From an uncultured Marinobacter sp. (GTDB taxonomy: Bacteria > Pseudomonadota > Gammaproteobacteria > Pseudomonadales > Oleiphilaceae), in NCBI RefSeq assembly GCF_946886895.1, contig NZ_CAMPJO010000016.1, positions 1 to 64,000 on the forward strand: a DNA stretch of 64,000 bases. The letters are read 5' to 3'. The notes below the pieces were generated by a model. It made no database searches and was not told where the DNA came from. It worked only from the letters and a program-made list of their open reading frames with translations. Made by a program: the position numbers and the translations under genes. Below are positions 16,873-25,777 of this stretch, one piece after another. The number at the start of each line of letters is the position of its first letter. Within the stretch, counting starts at the first letter, position 1.

Positions 16873-18500
16873 TGGCAGCCCTTCCGATGCTTGCAATGGT
16901 TGATCACCACCTGGACTTCGGCGATCACGCCCTCGAGTTGCAGAACGGCAGGATTTCGGTGCGTTTGGCCGGCGGCTTCTGAAATCGCAAGCTGACTCGC
17001 AGCCTCGGCCTTTAACGCGTCCCTGACGCCGGCGTGGTCTCCATCCAGGAAGGGATTGAAGTCGCTGCAGCCATAACAACTCCGGACTGGTTCAAAATCG
17101 CAGGAGCTGGAACTGCATCCACCAATGCCTGTAAATAAACGGTTATCGACCATGCCCGCGACTTTCCGGCCGCGCCAATCCGATTCCTCGCCGATTTCAC
17201 CGGTAAGGATCATCCCCATCATTTCCTGGTAGGCCGCGTTTTCACCAAGAGTTTTTTGTTTGATCACCGCCAATTCCGGCGTTGCGGCTATGTAGTGGCG
17301 GGCCGCCACGGTGCTGCTGTGGCCAAGTACTCGGGCAATCTGATCGGCCGATGCGCCAGACAACGCCAGGCTATGGCCAACATGGTGCCGGAAATCATAG
17401 GCAGTCAGGTGAGGGAGGTGGCATAGGAAATCCTTGAGCTCGGCGGTTTCTGGCATTGGGCCGACGAAATTGCGGGCGGCCCAGGCTTTTAATCGAGAAT
17501 TCAGAGCCTTGTCAAAGCTTTTGGCCATCGCAAGGGATCCATCGGGGAACCGCAGCAGCTGGCCGTTTGCCAGATCCGCCCGACATCGATCTATCAAAGC
17601 CTGGATGACGGTGCCGGCTTCCGGGCTCAAATCCAGTTCAAATGGAGCCTTGTCGACCCGCTTGGCCTGTTTGGCAGGCGGTATGCTGAGGGAGAAATAG
17701 CGATTGTGCAGGTTCTTGAAGTCTTCTTCTTTCAATTTGAATAGCTGGGCAGGGCGCATGCCACCCTCTAAACACAAGACAAGCGTGGCTAGCCCTCTGA
17801 GCTCACTGGTCGTTCTATCATGGAGAATCGCAAGATCACGACCTACACCCATCTCTATGAAGCGAATGACTGCCGGTTTTAGTTTCAGTTCAAGATCATA
17901 ATAAGCTTGCCATTCGTCCCTTGGTGTTAATGGTTGAAGCGCCTCAAGGTCAAACAAATCATCGGATGAGAATCCCGGGAGCTCATTTTCGCAACACAGA
18001 GCAATCAATCGTTTCCAGGGGAAATAGGCGTCTCGCTCCTTCAGCTTCTTGAGACGCTCGATGCAGTTTTTCGAGTCAAACACACTTAAACCCGTGAACA
18101 TGACCGAGCAATACTCAAGAAGCCTGAACGCGTATGCAGGTGAGTAGGATCCCAGAAATCGACCCGCCGCCCAACGGAGCAAATGAGTGATGGCAACCGT
18201 GCGATCTGCGAGGAAACGCTCATCACCTGCGGTCTTGGCTGCTTTTTCAGCATAACGCTCAAAGTCAAAAACAAAATTATTCCCAGATGACCGCAAAGCC
18301 CATGATTGTTCGGAAGTGTCGAGATACTGAGTATCATTTGGATCAGGCGCGAATAACGGGATGAATCTTCTCATTGGTCGCTCGGAAATAGCCTTAACCA
18401 AGTCTTCGGAGAGCAGCTCTCCTAGAACCGTCCAGCCCTCCGATGCACTCTGGGCCGAAGTCGGCTCGCTATTTCGTCCCGGTTTTACTGAAACCCTCAT
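16869..18500 (-). CDS. Tyrosine recombinase, second of the integrase trio (GinB-like)
   Basis: 543 residues from the ATG at 18500. This start is supported by an ATGA overlap with the previous stop; an earlier in-frame ATG would overlap by about 150 bp. Catalytic residues: Arg in GMRPAQL (about 249), the YDFRHH box (about 369-373), LGHSS and the nucleophile Tyr in ARHYI (about 403). The C-terminus has a Cys motif (CSSSSC, then CYGC) that may bind metal. It should act with its two neighbours to integrate and excise the island. Confidence 0.88.
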   Translation of the reverse strand: MRVSVKPGRNSEPTSAQSASEGWTVLGELLSEDLVKAISERPMRRFIPLFAPDPNDTQYLDTSEQSWALRSSGNNFVFDFERYAEKAAKTAGDERFLADRTVAITHLLRWAAGRFLGSYSPAYAFRLLEYCSVMFTGLSVFDSKNCIERLKKLKERDAYFPWKRLIALCCENELPGFSSDDLFDLEALQPLTPRDEWQAYYDLELKLKPAVIRFIEMGVGRDLAILHDRTTSELRGLATLVLCLEGGMRPAQLFKLKEEDFKNLHNRYFSLSIPPAKQAKRVDKAPFELDLSPEAGTVIQALIDRCRADLANGQLLRFPDGSLAMAKSFDKALNSRLKAWAARNFVGPMPETAELKDFLCHLPHLTAYDFRHHVGHSLALSGASADQIARVLGHSSTVAARHYIAATPELAVIKQKTLGENAAYQEMMGMILTGEIGEESDWRGRKVAGMVDNRLFTGIGGCSSSSCDFEPVRSCYGCSDFNPFLDGDHAGVRDALKAEAASQLAISEAAGQTHRNPAVLQLEGVIAEVQVVINHCKHRKGCQ

Positions 18501-19918
18501 CGGTACTCTGGCTCCATTTGTTTTTCTTGCGACTGGGCGCTCATTCGACGCTGAGCCTTTAAGCGACGAAGATTCGCGGCATTTGCGCTCTTGGAAATGT
18601 ATCTGGCGGCGTATTTCTGCGGCATCGGACTTGTCTGACTCCATCCTCCGAGCTGGCGCAGCCGGTCTTTTGCTGTCTCGAAATCGCAGCCATCCTGTTC
18701 CACCAAAGCCTCGAAAGTATCCGTTGCCCAGGTGAATCGGAACATGTGAGCATGGAGCGCAGTCAACGTGCCGCCTAACTCAACACTGCATAGCCCCGGA
18801 AAATGTTGCTGCAGCGTTCGGTAGAGATCATCAAACACGTTCTGGGCTGCACGCATCGACAGAGGACCGTGATTTTTTCGTGTATTGACGAGTAAAAAGG
18901 GGTGAGGGGGGCTGGGCATACCTCGCAGATGATCGACGTACAACTCCCAGAGTTTGATGTCCTCGGAGGCAAGCTCTAGTAACCTCTCTGACCACGCATT
19001 TTTGAGCCTGGGCGCAACTTTTCGAGGGTCCCCCGCACCGTCGTATGTTGTTATTGCCAGCGCTTGTCCAGATCCGGAGGCATAAGGAACTAGGCTCTTT
19101 GTTCGAAGTAGCAACAGTTCTCCGATCCGAAGTCCATAATGAAGCAGTAGCCTAATAATGAGGTGATTTCGCACCTGTAAAACCGACTTTTGCTTATTGT
19201 CGACGTGCTTCTGCCAAGGATTCAGCGGATTATCCTGTTTGGAGGTCGACGGCCTAGAGCACAGCGCGATTGCTTTTACTTCTGCTGCGTTCAGACTTCG
19301 CTCTCTGACGACTAATTGCCCTTCAGACCCTTTGGAGAAAGGCTGTCCTTGTCGAGTATTGAGTCGTCCACATGCTTCACGTCGAGCCCCATGAAAGCGC
19401 ACTCGATAACTGTCGAGTGTCATTTTTTGTTCTCTCGATGTGAGCTGGGTATAACGCGATGAAACGTAGCGTCTCGCCAAGAACAGCAAAAACTGCGTCA
19501 GACAACTTAGACGGACATCCCGTGTTCTATCAGCGATCTCCGGCCTGTAATCTTCTCGCCAAGGGTCGTCGGTTAACTTTTTCCCGGAATCGATGAAGAT
19601 GACGAAACCTGGATAATCGGCAAGAGCTGCGTCCAGAGCTTGGAGTGGAGTTAATAGTGGGAAACCAGGCTGAAAGCTCTCGAACAACTCCTCATCAAAC
19701 GATCTGTTGTGCTTTTGCTGCCAATAGTTGTACCACTGACAAACTGAGACCATGTGTTGCTGAACGGTATTGATGGCCTTCGACAAGCCCCAGGTCTGAA
19801 GATACAAAAGCGGCAACAATGCGGGCAGGCCCGTGCCGGTATCACTTACGACGATCGAAAGCTGACCGTGATAGGAAAATTTCTTGAGATTGAACCGGTC
19901 CCTGGCACTCATTTTCAC
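18497..19918 (-). CDS. Tyrosine recombinase, first of the integrase trio (GinA-like)
   Basis: 473 residues. Catalytic residues: Arg264 in YGLRIGE, the HMFR box at 391-394, GGW at 424-426 where most recombinases have GH, and Tyr436 or Tyr440 in QKYAARY. The start is a GTG at 19918 with AAGGA 5 nt upstream; an ATG two codons later is the alternative. It is the promoter-proximal gene of a leftward operon of four overlapping genes and lies closest to the right end of the island. Confidence 0.88.
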   Translation of the reverse strand: MKMSARDRFNLKKFSYHGQLSIVVSDTGTGLPALLPLLYLQTWGLSKAINTVQQHMVSVCQWYNYWQQKHNRSFDEELFESFQPGFPLLTPLQALDAALADYPGFVIFIDSGKKLTDDPWREDYRPEIADRTRDVRLSCLTQFLLFLARRYVSSRYTQLTSREQKMTLDSYRVRFHGARREACGRLNTRQGQPFSKGSEGQLVVRERSLNAAEVKAIALCSRPSTSKQDNPLNPWQKHVDNKQKSVLQVRNHLIIRLLLHYGLRIGELLLLRTKSLVPYASGSGQALAITTYDGAGDPRKVAPRLKNAWSERLLELASEDIKLWELYVDHLRGMPSPPHPFLLVNTRKNHGPLSMRAAQNVFDDLYRTLQQHFPGLCSVELGGTLTALHAHMFRFTWATDTFEALVEQDGCDFETAKDRLRQLGGWSQTSPMPQKYAARYISKSANAANLRRLKAQRRMSAQSQEKQMEPEYR

Positions 19919-19953
19919 GCTGTCCTTACGTGTCTATGAACCGACTATAAGAC

Positions 19954-20091
19954 TGCGCATAACAAAAGGAGAGGAATTTTGGTGGAATTTGCAAATAACC
20001 GCACAGATATTGAGTTAGAGCGATACTGGGTAAAATCTCATGAACCTTTCGGTACACTGCATGTGCTTTAACATAATATACATTATGCGCA
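19954..20091. repeat. Inverted 9-bp repeats upstream of the integrase operon
   Basis: TGCGCATAA (19954-19962) and TTATGCGCA (20083-20091) are perfect inverted copies 120 bp apart, flanking the promoter region of the integrase trio. TTATGCGC recurs at 903-910 in the left gene-free stretch. They may be arm sites for the recombinases. The match is short enough that chance is possible. Confidence 0.3.
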
Positions 20092-20110
20092 ATATGGTAT
20101 GGTAACCACG

Positions 20111-20131
20111 CCATGATGAGTCACATCATGG
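20111..20131. repeat. Perfect 8-bp inverted repeat next to the chemoreceptor 3' end
   Basis: CCATGATG (20111-20118), a 5-nt spacer and CATCATGG (20124-20131). It lies 21 bp from the chemoreceptor stop codon. It has no T-run and is not GC-rich, so it is a poor terminator; the geometry fits a recombinase core site or an operator. Confidence 0.35.
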
Positions 20132-20151
20132 ACGTTCGCGGGCCTCTAACC

Positions 20152-22131
20152 TCAAAGCTTGAACCCGCTCAACTGCTCGTCAAGACGCCGGGCAACCCGT
20201 AGCAGTGATTCACTGGACTCGTTGACGCGACCGGCGCGCTGGCTGATCTGTTCGGCGGCATCGTCAATGGATGTGATGTTTGAGCTTATTTCCTCAGAGA
20301 CGTTACCCTGCTGCTCGGTTGCACTGGCAACCTGGGTCATTTTTTCGGCGATGGCCGTTAGCGCCTGTTTGATATCATTTATCGTTGTCTCGGCTATGTC
20401 TTTGGCCGCCACTACGGATTTAAGGCCGGACTCACTTTCGTTAATCACCCCGACCGAGCTGGCAATACTGCTGCGTAACGCCGCAATCATCTGCTCGATT
20501 TCATCTGTTGACCCCTGGGTGCGGCTGGCCAAAGTGCGCACCTCATCGGCGACCACGGCAAACCCGCGCCCGTGCTCACCCGCGCGCGCCGCCTCGATTG
20601 CGGCGTTGAGTGCCAGCAAATTGGTCTGCTCGGCGATAGTGCGGATAACATCCAGCACCTGACCAATGTGTTCACTATCCCCCTTCAGCGACTCAATAGA
20701 TTCGATAATGGCCTGCATATTGTTATTTAGGGCTTCGACCGCCTGCGAAACCGATTGGTTCGCCTGTTGCCCCTGAACGGCGAGCTCGTCCGCCTGACGT
20801 GTTGATGCATCCGTATCCGAAACGTTGCTGGCAACTTCCTGTATTGAGCTGGCCATCTCGTTGATTGAGGTGGCAATGTGGCTGATTTCAGAACGCTGTT
20901 GATTGATGGCGCTGGCGTTTTCAGCGCCCAACCGGTTAATAGTCTCTGCGGCACCGTTCAACTCGGTGCCGGTTTCACGAATCGTGCCCAGCAGAGCCTT
21001 CAAACGCTCGACCATCTGGTTCGCAGCCAGGGACAACTGGCCCAGCTCGTCTTTTGATTTTGCCTCGAGCGATACCTGCAGATCACCTTCGGCGACCCGC
21101 TTCATGCTTGTCAGCAGGGCATCAATGGCACGGGTGATATAACGGGATACTGTGTAGCCCGCCAGCACCGCAATCACAATGGCGATCAGAGCCACAATCA
21201 AGAGCAGGCTGGTCTTCTGATCCAAATCAGTATCGATTGCAGCCAGCACCAGTTGTGATTCCTGATCGGCCAGTTCCCGCATCGCTGTCGCGCTCTCGGT
21301 CATCGAACCCAGCGCTTTGCCCGCCACTTGCCAGGTCTCCAGATAGCGGTCCAGCGCGGCAATGTAATCCTTTGCCAGTACACGAACTTTTTCTGCGGAG
21401 GCGCTGGCGTCTGCCGTCTGTGATCCAGCGCTGTTTCCGCTGCTGTCCTCAGCATCAGAAGTTGTCGCCGTCGCCTCCAGCGCATCTGCCGATGCTAGAA
21501 TCTCACTCGCCAGTTTCCTTGCTTTCATCAGTGCTTCGAGCTTTTCGTGGATGATGAAGTTTTTCTCTTCTATGCGAGCTTCCAGCATACGTTTGATCAT
21601 CAGGTTGGCGGTATCGACTTTGTCCAGCCGCGCTTTGAATTCGGCTTTGCTGGTAAACAGTTTGTTGTTGAGCTCGTCATATTGTTTCTGCTGTTCAGCG
21701 CGCACATCGACCAAGAGCGCCTCCAGAGCAGTTGCCGTTTCCTCCATTTCACGCCCCAGTGAGGCCAACGAACGACGCTGTTGGGCATAGGCCCGGAACT
21801 GCCCGACATAGCCTACAAGCTGCTCACGTATACGCGCCATCCGGGCATTCACTTCGGCACCGTCCGACTCGTTGACAAGACGGTCAATGCGTTGCTGAAT
21901 CTGCTTGTTGAGTTCGTCAGCCCGGGTGATAAAGCGATCGTCTCCGGTAATCACATAATCCTTTTCAGCCTCGCGTAGATGCTGAACACCAGAAACAACA
22001 GCAGACAGCTCGTTGACCAGCGAAAAATCAGATTCCAGATTCGACATGCCGGAATAACCAATCCACGCGGTCGCTGCTGTCATCAGCGAGGTGATAACGA
22101 ACGCCAGCCCCAGCTTATATCCTAATTTCAT
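20152..22131 (-). CDS. Methyl-accepting chemotaxis protein
   Basis: 659 residues. An N-terminal membrane helix (about 8-30) precedes a long helical periplasmic sensor (31-300). A second membrane helix (LLLIVALIAIVIAVLAGY, about 312-330) leads to a HAMP domain and a signalling domain whose hairpin tip EQTNLLALNAAIEAARAG is intact. It would relay ligand binding to CheA/CheW and flagellar motors. The sensor contains a Ser/Ala/Asp-rich low-complexity stretch near 225-250 (ATTSDAEDSSGNSAGSQTAD) that looks like a linker expansion. The ligand cannot be predicted. It borders the mobile island. Confidence 0.93.
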   Translation of the reverse strand: MKLGYKLGLAFVITSLMTAATAWIGYSGMSNLESDFSLVNELSAVVSGVQHLREAEKDYVITGDDRFITRADELNKQIQQRIDRLVNESDGAEVNARMARIREQLVGYVGQFRAYAQQRRSLASLGREMEETATALEALLVDVRAEQQKQYDELNNKLFTSKAEFKARLDKVDTANLMIKRMLEARIEEKNFIIHEKLEALMKARKLASEILASADALEATATTSDAEDSSGNSAGSQTADASASAEKVRVLAKDYIAALDRYLETWQVAGKALGSMTESATAMRELADQESQLVLAAIDTDLDQKTSLLLIVALIAIVIAVLAGYTVSRYITRAIDALLTSMKRVAEGDLQVSLEAKSKDELGQLSLAANQMVERLKALLGTIRETGTELNGAAETINRLGAENASAINQQRSEISHIATSINEMASSIQEVASNVSDTDASTRQADELAVQGQQANQSVSQAVEALNNNMQAIIESIESLKGDSEHIGQVLDVIRTIAEQTNLLALNAAIEAARAGEHGRGFAVVADEVRTLASRTQGSTDEIEQMIAALRSSIASSVGVINESESGLKSVVAAKDIAETTINDIKQALTAIAEKMTQVASATEQQGNVSEEISSNITSIDDAAEQISQRAGRVNESSESLLRVARRLDEQLSGFKL

Positions 22132-22413
22132 GAATCACTTCCCCATATCAGTCACGTCCACTAAGTGAGGCCGATTGATGTTTCGCAGGTCTCATATCTG
22201 CCTAGCGGCCGGTTTGCCAGTTTCTAAAGCATAGATAACGCGGAGCAACGATGCTCCGGAATTATTCAGAGACTTCCTGGATCGGGATAAACGCGCCTGG
22301 CAGATCCCCGAGCGTATGGCGGAGTGCCCTTGCCGAGCAAACGCACCGCCCTGCTTCGAGGTTGCCCTTCAATCGGGGATACGGGCTGGGAAGGAGGTTC
22401 TATCGGCTGCCCG

Positions 22414-24129
22414 TCACGACGAGCAGCTATAGTGAGACGATCCACCCAACTCAAACAGCTCCGGCGGCTTCAGCCTGTAGTATTTCTTCTCTACTTCCTC
22501 CGATTGCTCAGCGTATGGCTGCGTCATGACGTCCTGCAGTTCTCGTAGTAACCCGTAGTTTCCCGCTGCCGCTTGCTGATAAGCAGGCACAACGAACCAC
22601 TCCCTCAAACTGTATTTCGGGTTGGCGAGCTTCATCTGGCTGGAAAGCGCCTCACGAGCGCGAGATTGAGTGAGCGATTGCCATTTTGTGAGCCACGCTG
22701 ACCAGCGCTTGTCGATCCCTTCGGGGTCTGCAGCATAGGTCGGGCCGTTGTAGAAGCTCTTCTTGAGCGGGCCGATGTCGTCGGGCAACAACGAAAGTTC
22801 CCGGAAGAACAGGGTGTAATCAACGGGCGTTTGCATCATCAGCGTTGCCAGCTCACGGAATATGTCCGCGTCAAAAGCGTCAAGTCCGAGCTTGGCAGCC
22901 CACATCGTCTCCATTTGCGCTTGCATCACCTTCGGAAACTCGCTTTGAATCTCCTCTAGCTGCTGCAAACAGTCCGGATGCCCAGCCAACAACGGCCGCA
23001 CCGCCGAACAAAACGAGTGGAAGTTGCGTTCTGCCGCCGCTGGTTGGTTGAGGAACGAGAAGTGACGTCCGCCACCGGTCCATGGTTGGTACTGCGGATC
23101 AAACACATCGCAGAATCCAAAGGGCCCATAGTCGAGCGTGAAGCCGCCGGCCGCACAGTTGTCGCTGTTGAAGTTACCCTGGCAATAGCCAACACGGATC
23201 CAGTCCGCCACAAGCGACGTCAGTCGGCTGCGGAACGCACGTGCAAGCAACACCACTTTTTCGGGGGTGGCCAGTGCCTGGTCGATCACATCTCCATACT
23301 CACGATCGATCAGGTGCAGGACGATCTTCTCGAGCTCCGCCATCGCCTGCGGGTGTTCCTGCTTGCGGGCACGACGACTGAAAAGCTCGAGCTGCCCTAC
23401 CCGTATAAACGACGGCGCAACGCGGGTAGAGATGGCAACGGGCTCGGATACAAGCACATCCGGATCTATTGAGCGCGAACCCTCCGAATACCAAGGCCGC
23501 CTGACTTTTTCGGTTTTCGACACGTACAGACTCAGGGACCGAGACGTGGGCACACCGAGCGCATGCATGTGCTCTTGGGCCAGGAATTCCCGCACACTGG
23601 ACCGCAGAACGGCCCGGCCATCCGCACCCCGGCAATAGGGTGTGCGCCCTCCCCCTTTCAACTGCATTTCCCAGCGCTGGCCGTTGATGACGGCCTCAAG
23701 CACCGACATTGCGCGACCGTCGCCGTATCCATTGCCGGTTTGAAATGGGCACTGCTGGTAGAACTCGGTGCCGTAGATAGAAAGTGCGTAGCCGCAGGCC
23801 CACCCAACGTTGCGCATCGGCTCCGGAACACTCGATAAGTCGCCGGAGAACATGCGGACGAAGTCGCCCGACTGCGCCAGGCTGTCGGCAAAGCCCAGTT
23901 CGCGAAACAGGTGTTTGCCGTGCGCGACATATTCGGGGTTTTCGATGGGCGTGGGGCTGACCGGAACATAGTGGCCCGAGAAGACCTGTCGCGGCGCGTG
24001 GTCGGCTCCGTCTGCCTGCCCCTCAGGGTCGCAGTCGAGAGTGTCCAGGAACGAATAGTCTGCCAACGTTGCGAGATCGTCGAGTGTCGCGACCACTGTG
24101 GGTGTTTCCCGGTGACGTCGCTTTAGCAT
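22414..24129 (-). CDS. selO: Protein adenylyltransferase SelO (YdiU)
   Basis: 571 residues, close to the family's usual length. SelO is a pseudokinase that transfers AMP to Ser, Thr and Tyr of proteins in redox stress. Visible signatures are [45 protein letters not shown] and [10 protein letters not shown], which contribute nucleotide and metal binding. The C-terminus ends in CSS; in animal SelO this Cys is selenocysteine. The codon here is TGC, so an ordinary Cys is used. It stands alone, with chemoreceptor and decayed genes as neighbours. Confidence 0.92.
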   Translation of the reverse strand: MLKRRHRETPTVVATLDDLATLADYSFLDTLDCDPEGQADGADHAPRQVFSGHYVPVSPTPIENPEYVAHGKHLFRELGFADSLAQSGDFVRMFSGDLSSVPEPMRNVGWACGYALSIYGTEFYQQCPFQTGNGYGDGRAMSVLEAVINGQRWEMQLKGGGRTPYCRGADGRAVLRSSVREFLAQEHMHALGVPTSRSLSLYVSKTEKVRRPWYSEGSRSIDPDVLVSEPVAISTRVAPSFIRVGQLELFSRRARKQEHPQAMAELEKIVLHLIDREYGDVIDQALATPEKVVLLARAFRSRLTSLVADWIRVGYCQGNFNSDNCAAGGFTLDYGPFGFCDVFDPQYQPWTGGGRHFSFLNQPAAAERNFHSFCSAVRPLLAGHPDCLQQLEEIQSEFPKVMQAQMETMWAAKLGLDAFDADIFRELATLMMQTPVDYTLFFRELSLLPDDIGPLKKSFYNGPTYAADPEGIDKRWSAWLTKWQSLTQSRAREALSSQMKLANPKYSLREWFVVPAYQQAAAGNYGLLRELQDVMTQPYAEQSEEVEKKYYRLKPPELFELGGSSHYSCSS

Positions 24130-24156
24130 AGGGGCTCCTAAAGACTTGCCGTAAAT

Positions 24157-24196
24157 TAGACCGCTCTATTCTTCCGATTTATCATAACAGACGTCT
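24157..24196. promoter_or_regulatory. Pair of AGAC/GTCT-type palindromes upstream of selO
   Basis: TAGACCGCTCTA (24157-24168) is an imperfect palindrome and AGACGTCT (24189-24196) a perfect one, about 30 bp apart and 28-67 bp upstream of the selO ATG. They resemble the AGACCGGTCT palindrome at 578-587 and could bind a TetR-like regulator. No such regulator adjoins them. Confidence 0.3.
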
Positions 24197-24291
24197 AATG
24201 GGGCTGGGTTTTGTCCTGATAGATATGGCACCAGTCTACGAAAAAAGCCGAGCTTTTTATCGAGAGAATGAGCGGAGCTGACGAGTCCCGG

Positions 24292-24963
24292 TCATACCGG
24301 CTTTATCCGGATGTTGTCGTAAAGAAAATCCAGGAAAGCCCGAACCCGGCCTGGCATCAGACGACCCTGCCCCAGAAATACTGCGTGGACTTCTTCCCAG
24401 TCTCCGGGGTTATGGTCCTCCATTACCGGTACAAGCCGCCCCTGCTGAATATCGTCATGAACCAGGAAGTGGGTTAAACGCGCTAACCCGACACCCTCGA
24501 TTGCCAATTTGCGCATGGTTTCACCGTCACTGACCAGCATATTTCCCTGGGGCATGAGTTCGGTCTGTTCTCCATGAATCCTCAGGGGCCAGGCGGTTGT
24601 ATGCCTGGAAAAACTGAAATCCAGACGGTTACAAACTGTTAACTCTTCTATTGTTTTCGGAATACCGTGCCGTTCGAGGTATTTCGGAGCACCCACTATA
24701 ACCATGCGGGTTTCACCCAGCTTGCGGGCCACCAGAGTGGAACTCCTAAGGGGACCGTTGCGGATAGCCACGTCGGTATGCTCGGCCAACAGATCGACTA
24801 CCTGATCAGTCAACGACAGATCAAGTGTAATGCCGGGGTACAGTGCCAGAAACCTGGAAATAATCGGCAGTAGGTAGCAGTGAGCAACGGGGAAGCTGGC
24901 GGTTACTCTCAAGTGCCCCGTAGGCTTTCCCGACCCACTTGCTTCCCGTTCCGCCTCATCCAG
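24292..24963 (-). pseudogene. LysR-family regulator lacking its DNA-binding half
   Basis: The frame covers the effector domain of a LysR regulator: LRVTASFPVAHCYLLP, DVAIRNGPL, and the C-terminal FLDFLYDNI. The linker LDEAEREASGSGKPTGH can be read upstream to about 24963, but the N-terminal helix-turn-helix is absent and unrelated sequence follows to a stop at 25033-25035. Only a TTG at 24910-24912 could start it. A LysR protein without its HTH cannot bind DNA, so I call it a truncated remnant. Confidence 0.8.
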
Positions 24964-25277
24964 TGCCGTTGGGTGGACATTAACCCCGGAGCAGATGACC
25001 CGACTTGACCAAGCTAGTGCCGTGACACCACCTTATCCTTATTACCCTTATCGGACTCAGGAGGGATTTGCCCGCGTGAACCCACCTTTGGTTTAGCCTT
25101 TTGTGGATATAGCAATCCTTGCGAGCATCTCGACATCTGCGCTGACTGCTTTTCCTAGGGTAATCTCCCCAGCCTCTATCGGTTATTCCTGATTGGGTCC
25201 ATACTGGAGATTGAAAGCATTGGTATCAGAAAGCGCATTAATACCGATGCACCTGTAATCAGAGGTCAATAGATAGT
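24964..25277. other. Gene-free stretch between remnants
   Basis: No conserved frame is visible. The stretch joins the beheaded LysR remnant to a small Lys-rich gene and probably marks the deletion that removed the LysR N-terminus. Confidence 0.5.
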
Positions 25278-25394
25278 ATGAGTAAAAGCCAGGACAGAAA
25301 AAAGGACATTAAAAAGAAACCGCTTTTAACCGCAAAGGAAAAGAAAAAGGAGAAAAAATCAAAGAAAAACGAAACCGATGTGCTGGGCAATTGA
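25278..25394 (+). CDS. 38-residue lysine-rich protein
   Basis: An ATG frame of 38 codons whose product is more than 40 percent lysine (KKDIKKKPLLTAKEKKKEKK). Starts of the type MSKSxDxKK followed by KKKP and a TxKEKK block occur in short basic proteins annotated as hypothetical in marine gammaproteobacteria; that recollection is not verified here. AGAGG lies about 12 nt before the ATG. The strong charge suggests binding to nucleic acid or ribosome. The frame lies among decayed genes, yet its composition is too regular for noise. Confidence 0.55.
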   Translation: MSKSQDRKKDIKKKPLLTAKEKKKEKKSKKNETDVLGN

Positions 25395-25456
25395 TAGACC
25401 ATTTGGTTGAGGCATTAGAGTCAGGGTCGCTTCACTGCCGACGCCAGCCGCCAGCT

Positions 25457-25486
25457 CAAGACCCAGACATCACGGCCTGGGTCTTG
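25457..25486. terminator. 10-bp hairpin downstream of the lysine-rich gene
   Basis: CAAGACCCAG (25457-25466) pairs with CTGGGTCTTG (25477-25486) across a 10-nt loop. No T-run follows, so intrinsic termination is uncertain. Confidence 0.4.
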
Positions 25487-25530
25487 CACCCACGCCTGAC
25501 GCGCCTGTTCACGTGTTGGGCTAGGCCTGG

Positions 25531-25575
25531 TTGTTGCGGGAAATGATTGGCAACCTGATCGATAATGCGTTGCGC
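25531..25575 (+). pseudogene. Fragment of a sensor histidine kinase (N box)
   Basis: Fifteen codons read LLREMIGNLIDNALR, the ATP-binding N-box of a TctE-like histidine kinase. Reading frame and similarity are lost on both sides. It appears to be the join point of a deletion that fused a kinase gene to the binding-protein gene that follows. Confidence 0.65.
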
Positions 25576-25600
25576 ACACTCCGCCGGGGAGCGAAACCAC

Positions 25601-25777
25601 CCAGACCTTATTGTGCAGATTCCCCAGGACTACGCTCTGGTCATGATGCGGATGGCATTCATACACAGGAACGCCCCGCACCCCGTCGCAGCCAAGGTAT
25701 TCATGAACTTCCTGCTCAGTTACGCCGGTCAGAAGATCCTGGCCCCACGCGTTCAACCCCACTCTAGGGCGCAGTGA
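25601..25777 (+). pseudogene. C-terminal fragment of a periplasmic substrate-binding protein
   Basis: The frame PDLIVQIPQDYALV, then APHPVAAKVFMNFLLSYAGQKILA matches the C-terminal lobe of extracellular binding proteins of ABC transporters (iron(III)-like family). The preceding 200-plus residues are missing; the frame differs from the kinase fragment just upstream. It ends at a TGA (25775-25777) and overlaps the convergent mqo stop. Confidence 0.7.

Larger units (their letters stand above)
1217..20131. mobile_element. GInt-like genomic island carrying defence genes
   Basis: Between the gene-free stretch at the left and the chemoreceptor gene at the right lies a run of defence genes ending in three adjacent tyrosine recombinase genes plus a small gene at one end. 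Islands with exactly such a four-gene module (ginABCD) have been described as GInts in Pseudomonas and other bacteria. The ubiquitin-like and XRE/ImmA section is visibly AT-richer than the flanks. The right end should lie between 19919 and 20151. The left end is a guess: it may be in 466-1216 or outside the window. No tRNA gene and no long direct repeat was found. Confidence 0.5.

Noticed and set aside
22414..22440. Selenocysteine codon at the SelO C-terminus
   Set aside because: The codon for the CSS cysteine is TGC, not TGA, so no selenocysteine is encoded.
25421..25762. 113-residue leftward frame over the remnants
   Set aside because: It is antisense to the recognisable binding-protein fragment and has no family likeness.
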